DNA from: Eleusine coracana subsp. coracana
Taxonomy: Eukaryota; Streptophyta; Magnoliopsida; Poales; Poaceae
Length of the DNA stretch: 64,000 bases
NCBI GenBank assembly: GCA_032690845.1
Contig: CM064423.1
Span: 30,278,044 to 30,342,043 of the forward strand
Direction: 5' to 3'
The notes under the pieces are model-generated. The model was not told where the DNA came from and made no database searches. It worked only from the letters and a program-made list of their open reading frames with translations. Every line of letters begins with the position of its first letter. The first letter of the stretch is position 1. Shown here in pieces: positions 23,945 to 33,560 of the stretch. A program made the translations under genes and the position numbers.

Positions 23945-25111
23945 CACTATTACAAAAAACGCCTATAGCGACGGTTGAAAATATACTATAGCAGCAGATA
24001 TAGGGACCCACCGCTATATTTTTACAGCTAAGAATAAAAGATTTAAAGCGGTGGATGACTAATAGATGGCATAAACCACCGCTACTGAAACATCAGTAGT
24101 GGTCGGTGACATCTTCACCCGCCGCTACCATTAAACCCGAAAAACAAAAAAAGAAGGGCCCGTCGGCCTGCTCGTAGGTGCTTGTACTAGTCGTCCTCCG
24201 GCCGAATCTGCCGCTGCGCCGCGTTGCTCCGCACCCTTCTGCCGGATCTGCCATCGAGCCGCGTTGGTCGAATCTGCTATTGAGCTGTGGGGGTACTGGC
24301 TGAGGGCGGGGAGAGGGAGGGGGAGGTCTGGAGGGGAGGCGGCAACGCTAGCTGAGGGTGACTCTGTTGCTGTCGCGTGCCCCCGGTCGGGCTGCCGTGT
24401 AGCGCTGCCGTGTGCCGTGCCGGTCGGATCTGCGTGAGCACAGCGACGCTCTCCAAGGGGAGGAGGGGGGGGGGGGATGTGATGGCACTGGTCGGGGCAG
24501 CTGCCGCCCGCCTGGAGAGGGGAGGCGGCCAGATCCGGCCACCATACGCTGCACGCTGCCGCCCGAAGAGGGGAGGCAGCCGGATCTAACCACCATGTGC
24601 CGCCAGGACACAGTCGCCGAGGGCCTCGCATAGAAGCCTATCCTCGTCAGGCTGCGCTTGCCGAGGCCGCGTGCCGCCAATGCGTCTCCAAGCCACTGGG
24701 CCATGCTTGCCAGGGCCATGCTTGCCTCCTCCTCTGCTCGTCGGGACCGCGTGCCACCGGGTCGCGCTCAAAGAGGCCACGCATCACCGGCCGATGGGGT
24801 CTTGGCTCCTCGGGACCCGCGCTCGCCTTGCAGCAGCTAAGAGAGAGAGAGAGAGAGAGAAGGAGGAGAAGCTACGCGAGAGAAGGGAGAGTGCGGCTGG
24901 GGTGGGGAGTGCTAGGGGTGCACTAGTGTTTGCTTTCAATTTATAAGGAATCGTGGTTTCTTCTCCGTGTGGTGGGCTGGAGCATCTATAACGGCGGATG
25001 AAAATGTGGACTGCCGCTACAGATGATTTGGGGCCTTTAGCTACGGATTTATTTTGGCCCGCCGCTACATGATTTGCGGTTCCACCGCTAAAGACCCTTT
25101 TTGTGGTAGTG
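23945..25111. mobile_element. Non-autonomous CACTA element 2
   Basis: The left end is CACTATTACAAAAAACGCC at 23945. The right end is ACCCTTTTTGTGGTAGTG at 25094-25111, inverted CACTACCACAAAAAGGGT. TGG flanks both ends (23942-23944 and 25112-25114), a 3-bp duplication as expected for CACTA. Subterminal motifs such as AGCGGTGGATGA and GGACTGCCGCTAC are present. The GC-rich interior has no transposase; a (GA)n run lies at 24841-24860. Confidence 0.75.
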
Positions 25112-25489
25112 TGGTGATTAACCATTAGAAGCTTTACTCTGGTATTTCATTTTGATTTATATGTGTGGATGGGACATTCGCGTCTTTACTCAACAAATTG
25201 GCATGGATTTACATGAAATTGTCAATCCTGTTGTAAAGCTTACAATTGGTTGAAGGACCTTGGGACTTACTTTCGCATATGCTTCTCTAGTGTGTATTCA
25301 CCTCCATTCTACCAAAATAGTATTGTGTAACTGATCTGAACATACTGTACACTTTCGCTATAAACATTGATGTTCTTCTACTGAAACTAATAAAGTCATA
25401 AAACAAATTGTATGGATCCATTATTGGACCTTTTTTGTCTTTGGAGATTTTAATACTCACATGGACTCTGTAATTTTCGACAGCAACCT
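25112..25489. other. Unassigned stretch
   Basis: AT-rich sequence between CACTA element 2 and the duplicated segment; nothing recognisable. Confidence 0.3.
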
Positions 25490-25631
25490 TTCATATTATT
25501 TGTGGTCGTAATACATTGTGTAAAATAAGTTGCCTTTTGATAGCCCTTTGAATTTCCCCAAAAAACCAGTTCCAGAATGCTTCAGGATTGTTCAATGAAA
25601 AAGGTGTCAGGAGCAGGTTTTCAATGTTCAT

Positions 25632-26790
25632 AGTTGTTTTTTTTTGGGTAAACATAGCTTTCATTCAGAGAACTGCGTTATTACAATCATGTTGTAAACA
25701 CAAATGAAGAAAGCTAGGGGCATGATTATGCCAAACTGAGAGCTCCGAAGTCGGAGATGCATACTTTGCACAGAAGTGCGCCGCAACATTTGCCGATCTT
25801 CTGACATGGACCAAAGAGAAGAATGATAAGGAACAAATGAGGTCCTCCATGTCATCTAGAATGACAGCTATCTCTGACCTTTGTTTCTTACGACTTTTCC
25901 AAAGTGCCACTAGCTGGATCAAATCTGTCTCCACTATGACATGGTCACAACCAGCCGAGAGTATTAGACGTATGCCATCTCTACATGCTTCCGCCTCCGC
26001 CACTAGTGCAGACGCAACTGATGGGAGCCATCGAGAAGATGCGGCCAAAAAACGACCAGCATCTTGCCTAACTACCACTCCAGTTGCCCCAGTGAAGATA
26101 CCTGCATGGAAGGCCCCGTCACAATTGACCTTAATTGTCCAATCGGATTCTTTCCATGTCTTCTATCATTCCTTGAGCACAAAAGTGACCACATGCCACA
26201 CATGATCACCCCTCGATGCTCCTCACAAGAAAAATTGTCATCCAGTAGGTCCACTGTCCAAGTTCTTGGGCATAGGAGCGGAAGCTTAATGCCTGTCATC
26301 TCATACAACTTATGCCAGAACACACGTGCAAATGTGCACTCAATCAATGCATGGTATGTAGTTTCTTTTGGAGCTCCACATGCTTCACAGTTAGCCAACT
26401 GCTCAATGTGTCGCTGGTGAAGATTTGCACGGCATGGCGTGTAGTCATGCATAATTCTCCACCAGAAGACTCGTACTTTCGGTGATACTTTCTGCTTCCA
26501 TAATTTTTTCCATCGGGGGTCATAATTAGAATCAGAATGGGCAGCTCGAGACATGCCATGGTCTCTTATTTGTGCGTTCCCTGCTGCCAACAACCTATAA
26601 GCTGACCTGACTGAGTAAAAACCATGTGTTTCAGCAAACCATGCCCAAGTATCTTCTTGCACCCGGCCTAGAGGGATTCGCTTGGCCGCCTCTGCATCAA
26701 AGTGTAACAGATTTTGTTCCAATGCCACATTGTTCCAGGACCGACCATCAGTATTGATCAGTTCAGATACTTGAATAGCTGTTGCACTTT
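25632..26790 (-). mobile_element. 5'-truncated LINE (zf-RVT and RNase H end)
   Basis: A minus-strand non-LTR retrotransposon fragment. The 3' end shows a poly(A) on the minus strand (T9 at 25633-25642). It carries only the last part of ORF2. 5' truncation is usual for LINEs because reverse transcription stops early. The left (5') junction is not sharp, and no exact target-site duplication could be assigned. Confidence 0.75.
25665..26728 (-). pseudogene. LINE ORF2 C-terminus: zf-RVT plus RNase H, frameshifted
   Basis: The frame from 26728 shows the zf-RVT region (WAWFAETHGFYSVRSAYRLL, VFWWRIMHDYTPCRANL, CEACGAPKETTYHALIEC). Near 26110 the reading changes frame into a plant-LINE RNase H (RVT_3 type): VNCDGAFHAGIFTGATG with the first catalytic Asp, then RQDAGRFLAA, EAEACRDGIRL and VETDLIQLV, to a stop at 25665. 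The reverse transcriptase and endonuclease are absent, so this is a dead 3' fragment. Confidence 0.8.
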
Positions 26791-26870
26791 CTTTTCTGCA
26801 TATCGGATTAAATATGTCTCAGAACCATCAGTCCATTATATGACGGTCTGAAATGCTTATCCACTTGCAG

Positions 26871-26904
26871 GCCAGAGGTCTTTATGATTCCGAACAAATG
26901 CCAG
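26871..26904 (+). other. Exon-like 34-bp segment with consensus splice sites
   Basis: CCACTTGCAG precedes 26871 and GTAAGT follows 26904, a textbook acceptor and donor around a 34-bp open segment coding ARGLYDSEQMP in one frame. The corresponding place in duplicate copy 2 (about 27423-27445) is degraded. It may be a surviving microexon of a lost gene, but no neighbouring exon is identified. Confidence 0.25.
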
Positions 26905-28441
26905 GTAAGTTCTCACGGGAATGTGGGTAATGCTTTTCTGGAAATATCATTGTAAGATGCCATCATATAATTTAGACATTTTCTTATCTATCATCGCAAA
27001 TTTTATCATTATTTGCCATGAAAATTAAAATCAGTGATTTCGGTTTGGTGTATAATAGTTTTGCAACATGTAACGTGTAGAATAGCGTGTGTTGAACGCA
27101 AAACTATTTCATCAATGTATATATATGCCTTTCAGCTTATTCAAACATTTTAATACCCGTTGAAACAGGCATTTTTGCTAGTGTATTTTGTTTGTGGTTC
27201 GTAATACATTGTGCAAGTAAGTTGCCTTTGATAGTCCCCTTTCAATTTCCGTAAAACGGATGTTCCAGAATGCTTCAGGATTATTCTATGAAAAAGGTGT
27301 CAGGAACATGTTTTTAACTACTCACAATTGTTTAAATATAGTATCAGAATCATCATCTCGGTATATGGTGGTCTGAAATTCCTGTACCAAACCTACAAGA
27401 AACACTGTTTTATTAAAAGGCACCTAATCAGATGTCTTCATGTGACGGAACACTCGATCGAGTGCTAGTGGCCTAAGAAAGACCCTAGTGTTCTTTGTGG
27501 ACGAAACCAAGTTCATGCGGCCTATGAGTATGAAGTTTAAGAGTTGAGACATATATTGTTTGCCATTATTGTTTAAGATGTTATGCAAGATCTTGATCGA
27601 GACAAAACTTGCTCTCTGCAGTAGGGCAGTTTGTTTTCAGTTTCTGAATGTGAATCTCTACAATATATTAAAAGAGGTGTGGTCGTCTATCCAGTATTTT
27701 CGTGTCCGCACCTCCGTAATTGTTTCTATATGAGAAGGAAACGGATCAAGCACTTCCGTACCGAGGGTGTCCAACGTAGATTTCCATCTTTTCGTTTCCA
27801 AAAAAATCACGAGAAGGAAACGGATACGTTCCCACCAAAAGAAAAGGAAGCAGAGAACAATGTCGTTTACGAAAAGAAAAGGAACCAAAAGAAAAGGAAG
27901 CAGAAAACAATGTCGTTGTTGTCAAAGGAGGGGCGAGAAGATCGCATCATGTGTCGCCGTCGTACCACTATTGTCGTGGAGATGAGAGGAAGGATGCATA
28001 ACGGCCGCCCTGCTGGTGGTCGTCAAGGCGCCGAAAAGAACAACATCGTGGGCTCTGCTGGTGGTCGTCAAGGCACCGAAAAGAACGACGTCGTGGGCAT
28101 GCCGCTTGTTAATGAGCCGCCGAGAAGATCACGTCTCACAGTTACAGGGCTGGATGCCGAGGAGTTGAGAGGACCATGCATCATCGCTACGGGGATCACA
28201 TTGTCGCCCAATGCCGTTCGTCGATACCGTTCTCATTGGAGCCGCTTGAGAAGGGTTGATGATGTTGTAGAATCTGTGAGCTGTGCTTGACCGCTGCTGC
28301 AACCGGCTTCAATGTCTACATTATTTTCGACGAGAAGCTTGCTCCGCCCAGCTGCCCAAGCCCAGTCCATATCGCGCTACATGCATATGCAGCTACGCAC
28401 TGGTTGATGTGATTGCTATCAGTCTCCATGCATGTGTGCAG

Positions 28442-28505
28442 GCTACGGCATTAGCCAGCTCAATCAATGCCATCAACAAGGATTCAGAGAGACTTCAACT
28501 TGCAG
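28442..28505 (+). other. Captured exon candidate in the Helitron
   Basis: GTGTGCAG precedes and GTATTT follows a 64-bp segment that reads TALASSINAINKDSERLQL in one open frame. The sequence has normal protein complexity, unlike its surroundings. I do not recognise the parent gene. Gene-fragment capture is well known for grass Helitrons. Confidence 0.35.
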
Positions 28506-28856
28506 GTATTTAGTCATATAATCCTGAGCCCATGTGAGTATGTGGCCACACCGGTGATGCTCATTTGGTTTAATTTGACCCTTCCGAACTAATGTTCCAC
28601 AATATCAACAGAAAATTACTTCTAGCTAGCTTTCTAGAATGTCCATGTGAGACTGCCGCATGAGCTTTTAATTTTTTGTTGTATATGTGCAAGTTGTATC
28701 TTGAAGGTTACTTCATCAAGTGTTAGTACTGCTAAAGCTTATCTTCAATCAGTCACATTGCCTTGTTTTATACGGTCTCTTTCTTATGTGTATTGCTTGA
28801 TCCAAGCGCTACGTGCTAGATGTACTTTTCCTCTGTTACTTAGAAAAAGGATTTCT

Positions 28857-28934
28857 CAAATGTTGTGAGTTATTCTCTCCTATTCTTGTCAGTTTCAAAT
28901 GTTGTGAGTTATTCTCTCCTATTCTTGTCAGTTT
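28857..28934. repeat. Perfect 39-bp tandem duplication
   Basis: 28857-28895 and 28896-28934 are identical 39-bp units beginning CAAATGTTGTGAG. Being perfect, the duplication is young relative to the surrounding decayed sequence. Confidence 0.9.
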
Positions 28935-29292
28935 TTAGACTGATGTAGGCTAACTGTGAGCTTTTATCAGTTTATGGACTCATGCATGACCCAATGTATT
29001 TTTCATTTTGTTTTCAATCTAAGAGCAGACATAACATGGTGTATTAATATCAAGAGATGTTGTTCAATAGATTCTCAGGTCTAACTTGATCTGTTTTAGT
29101 CATCAGGAAAAGTTGGTCAGTTTTGTATTGTGTGCATGCAAATCTAACATTTAAGACAAGTTGTGTTTATTATTTATAGCACAATATAGCATTGCTTCAC
29201 TGTTTGTATATATAGTTATTGATATTTGACATCCATAAAATTTATACATGGTTATAAATTAATTGTTTCCCGTGCGTTGGCAAGTTGCTAGT

Positions 29293-29526
29293 ATGATCAA
29301 CTAAGCGCACTATGACAGGGAGTCCAATATATGGTGATTATTTTTGCTGATTTTGTTGTACAAGTTATTAGTACTTTTCTGGGCACTATCATGTGTGATA
29401 TAAAATCGAGCGAGATGGTATTAGAAAATAAACTTGGTAATCAAAAATAATTGCATCATTACAAAATATAGATATATTCATCACAAAAGATTATACAAAA
29501 GTAACCCTGGTACGGCGATTGTATCG
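29293..29526. other. 3' flank of the split F-box pseudogene
   Basis: AT-rich sequence between the Helitron candidate and the stop codon of the F-box pseudogene. It presumably holds that gene's 3' untranslated region; no clear signal is seen. Confidence 0.3.
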
Positions 29527-29875
29527 CTAGGACTTGAGCTCCCTTGCAATCCCAGCTGTATGTGCAGAAAGTCCAGGTGCAATGGAAACTGAGAGTTCCT
29601 CCAAAGCTAGTGCCTTGGAGAGAAGGAACTTTGCAAGCACCCTCTCGAAAGGTCGTCCTCTGTACCCCACAAGGTTGATCCTTCTGAGCCTGTGCCTGAA
29701 GCACCTGACGGGAGCCGTCCACAACCCTTGGGGCACATGGACGTGGCCGCTGTAGCTGATCACTTCCTTTTTTTTTAGATAATGGAAACAATTTCCGACT
29801 TTTTATATTGTTTATGCATACAGCCCGACTCAGTCATTATTACAAGTCTTGTGACTAACAAAACTAACACGAACA

Positions 29876-32800
29876 CTAAGCATTGATACGATAAAAAGCT
29901 GGCCATCCGTTTCTAGAAAACAAGCTCATGACCACCACCTCCACATCCTGACAAGTTTTGGTGATGACATCTCTGTCCTCCTCTTTTTGTAAGAGTCTCC
30001 ATTGTCTTAACCAATATGTGCCCCTGAAGATAACCTGCATCAGATTTATCAAAGACTTTTTGTTAAAGACAATGTCATTGCGGCTAAGCCAAATGGTCCA
30101 GAACATAGCCGCTATCCCAACTATTACTATTCTTTTTGCCTCCCCCCCCCCCCTAGGATGTAAGCCAAGTTCCAACAATATGAGAAATACTGTTGGGTTT
30201 TGGCAAGCCTATCGCAATTTGTAGAATGCACCAAATCGATCTAGCAAAATAACACTCAAAAAGGAGATGTTGTATAGTCTCATTGTGATTACAGAAGCTA
30301 CACTTGAGACTACCATTCTGTTTCTTCTTTTGCAAATTATCCTTAGTTAAAGTAACACCTTTTACCAAGTACCATAAGAAGATTTTGATTTTAAGGAGGA
30401 TTTTGATGCGCCAAAGATGTTTAAGATGGGAATGTGGTTTTGCCAACATTGCCAAGTACATCGACTGCACTGAGAAAGTGCCATTCAGATGTAGATGCCA
30501 CTTGAACAAGTCTGGAGTATCCCCGAGTTGAACATTCGCCATTTTGGACATCAAGGCATTCCATTATATGAGTTTATCTCCAGTGATTGATCTCCTGAAA
30601 GTAAGGTTTGGTGTGTCGTTTTGGAGAACTTCCCGTACCGTGACTTGTTTCCACCTTGTCACGTTATATAAAGCTGGGAATTGATGGCTTAGTGGTGTAT
30701 TGTCCACCAATATGTCATTCCAAAACCTTGTTTGTGTGCCATCCCTAATTTGGAAACCACCCCACTGGAAGAATTCCTCCCTAACCTTTAGGATACCGCT
30801 CCAAAAGTGAGAATCTCCTGGTCGGCTCTGCGTTTGGGTAAAAGTCTTATTGCTGAAGTACTTATTCTTCAAAAGCCTTTGCTAAGAACCATCCTCGTTG
30901 AGTAGTCGAAAAATCCACTTACTCAAGAGACATTTGTTCTTTATTTTTAGATTGACAATGCCCAAACCACCTTGCTCCTTGGGTTGACATAATATCTCCC
31001 ATTTTGCAAGATGATACTTTTTCTTGTGACCTTCTCCCTCCCGAAAGAATCGGGAGCGAATCGTATCTAGTTTATGCAGAACTCCCTCTGGGATTTCAAA
31101 AAACGACATCATGAAAATTGGAAGATTACTTAAGACAGAGTTGATGAGAATAAGCCTACCTCCCGAGGACATATGTTTTCCTTTCCATTTATTCAATTTT
31201 CTCTCAAACCTATGAATGACATCTTTCCATTCACTATTTCTTAGTTGCCTATGAGTAATAGGAATACCAAGATATTTGAAAGGTAAGGCTCCCACTTTAC
31301 AACCAAACAATATAGTATATTGTGATTCCCACTGTTTATCCTCACCAAAGCAAAATATTTCGCTCTTGTCAAAATTGATCTTCAAACCAGATAATTGTTC
31401 GAAAACACTAAGCAAGAGCTTCATGTTAGTCGCTTGTTGTATATCATGATCCAAGAAAATGACCGTGTCATCCGCGTATTGTAGAATGGACAATCCATCA
31501 TCTACTAACTCGGGAATTACCCCAGAAATTTGACCATCCCCTTTAGCTCTGGCAATTAGAATAGCCAGCATATCAGCCATCAGATTGAAAAGAATTGGGG
31601 ACAGGGGATCACCTTGTCTTAGTCCTTTATGTGTTTGAAAGTAAGGACCAATATCATCATTTACCATAACTGAAACATGACCCCTCGTGATGAAATTTTG
31701 GATCCAGTCACACCATTTAGAAGAAAATCTTTTCATTCTCAAGGTTTGTTGGAGGAACGACCATCGAACTTTATCATAAGCCTTTTTAAAATCGAGTTTT
31801 AGGATGACTCCATTTTTCTTTTTCCTTTGCAATTCATGTAGTCTCATGGAGAATTATCACCCCTTCCATAATGTTCCTACCGAACATGAATGCCACTTGT
31901 GATGGTCGTATTATTTTGTTCGTAACCGAAGCAATCCTTTTTGTTGCCACTTCGGTGAGTATCTTAAAGCTGACATTAAGGAGGCAGATCGGTCGATAAT
32001 CCCGAATTCTCTCCACCTCATCTAACTTGGGTAGAAGAGTAATAACCCCAAAGTTGAGATGATATGTAGGCTATTTTCCATCATGAAAGTCAGCAAAGAG
32101 AGCCAATAAATCAGCTTTGATGACTTCCCAAAAAAACTGATAGAATTCAGCCGGGAAACCATCTGGGCCTGGTGTTTTGTTATGTTCCATATGGAATATT
32201 GCATTTTTCACCTCTTCTTCGGAGAAATGAGCAGTGAGTATCTCATTTTCCTCCTCATTTACTTGCGGTATATCCGCAACGATTGTTTCTTCCGAAATGA
32301 AATTAGTATCCTCGGGTTTCCCAAACAATTCTTTATAGTATCGTGTGATATGCCTTTTTAGATTGGCATCTCCTATAATGGTGCCTTCCCTACTCTCAAG
32401 TTTGTAAATCCTAGTCTTCCTGTACTTCCCATTGGCCACTAGGTGAAAGTATTGAGTATTACTATCCCCTTCCAGTAGCTCTTTAACTTTGGCTCTTTGG
32501 TACCATTTGAGTTCCTCCTCACGTAGCATGTGTGAGAGTCGCTCATTCATATAATGTTTGAGAGCCAATTCATTTGGTGAGAGAATGGTATCCTCTGCCT
32601 TCTTATCCAAAGAATCAATGAGTACGGAAAGTTGCTTTTTTTCTTTTTTCAACATGCCAGATGTATTTTTTGCCCATCCTCGTAAGTATTGACGGAGGGC
32701 CCTTATCTTGTTTTGCCAAACTTGAATGGCGCTACAACCGCCATGGTTTTCATGCCAGATGTCAGACACCATATCAAAGAATCCGTCTCAAATAAGCCAA

Positions 32801-33560
32801 CCTAGCTCGAACTTGAATTGATATGAATTACCATGCTGTCCCATTTGTCCAGTATTAATGAGCAGTGGAGTGTGATCCGATTTTCCCCGATCGAGTGCTG
32901 TGACAGATACCTTAGGATGTCGTGACTCCCATTCTATATTCATGAGAATTCTATCAAGCTTCTCAAATGTAGGTGGGTCTAGATCATTTGTCCAGGTGTA
33001 TTGTCACCCCGACATCTCTATCTCTTTCAATTCTACAGTATCAATTATTGAGTTAAAGAGGCTTGGCCAACGAGGACAGAAGTTATCATTATTTTTCTCC
33101 TCTGGGTATCTCATAATATTGAAATCACCACCAACAATCATTGGGTGACTTTTGGAGCTACAAACATGTGCAAACTCAGTGAGAAAGTGAGGCTTGTTTT
33201 CATTCTATGCTGGACCATAAACAGAATACAATGCCCAAGTGAATCCATCCTCTTTATTTTTTAGTAGGAATTTTGAGTAAAAATCCCCCTCGTCAATTGC
33301 TCCCACATGGAAGGTCGACATATTCACCCCACGAAGCATACCTCCAGACCTACCCTTAGGCGGCATACTATGCCAAAGGAAATCATATCCCCCCGCCAAA
33401 TGCTTGAGAAGGCTATTAGAGAAGGAACTTCTACCTGTTTCCGTCAAAGCTAGAAAATCTAGACGGTGTTCTTTTACCAAGTTAGAGATAGTATTGTGTT
33501 TACCCAAGTCTCCAAGACCTCTGGTATTCCAAAAAACACCCTTCATTTGGAAACTATTTT
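29876..33560 (-). pseudogene. LINE ORF2: endonuclease / reverse transcriptase
   Basis: ORF2 starts near MKGVFWNTRGLGDLG (about 33546). The endonuclease carries TETG near the usual QETK position and GGDFN near 33130. It is broken by stops near 33204 (after YSVYGPA) and in the SG-stop-QYTW block near 33006. Reverse transcriptase spans 32772-30882, with PGPDGFPAEFYQFFWEV, YRPICLLNVSFKIL, GVILKLDFKKAYDKVRW, GLRQGDPLSPILFNLM and catalytic YADD near 31475; a stop (near 32070) and a frameshift (near 31845) interrupt it. The zf-RVT region (CSFCNHNETIQHLLFEC) is at about 30310, and the C-terminus ends at 29876. Relatively few lesions suggest a younger copy than the LINE at 324. Confidence 0.88.

Larger units (their letters stand above)
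25490..27440. repeat. Direct segmental duplication, copy 1 interrupted by a LINE fragment
   Basis: 25490-25630 aligns with 27185-27320 (shared blocks CGTAATACATTGTG, CCAGAATGCTTCAGGATT, GAAAAAGGTGTCAGGA). 26800-26900 aligns with 27335-27440 (shared TCAGAA.CATCA, GGTCTGAAAT, CAGA.GTCTT.ATG). Copy 1 is therefore split by the insertion at about 25632-26790, while copy 2 is continuous. The source and function of the duplicated unit are unknown. Confidence 0.6.
27655..29292 (+). mobile_element. Helitron candidate with captured exon
   Basis: The left end TCTCTACAATATATTAAA follows an A at 27654 and continues with GGTCGTCTATCC and TTTTCGTGTCCGC, shared with the candidate at 11633. The right end is CCCGTGCGTTGGCAAG then TTGCTAGT at 29264-29292, with CTAGT matching CTRRT; the following base is A rather than the expected T. 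No Rep/helicase gene is present. The interior holds a Lys/Arg-rich open stretch (27720-28290), a splice-bounded segment at 28442-28505 and a 39-bp tandem duplication. Confidence 0.5.

Noticed and set aside
27631..28290. 219-codon frame inside the Helitron candidate
   Set aside because: Has no ATG at its beginning, runs across the proposed Helitron end and is Lys/Arg-rich with internal duplications; not a gene.
29754..29769. Possibility that the repeat with 39743-39758 is chance or part of a gene duplication
   Set aside because: Sixteen identical bases, a poly(A) of the LINE directly at one copy, and continuity of the F-box reading frame across the two copies make a target-site duplication the simplest reading.
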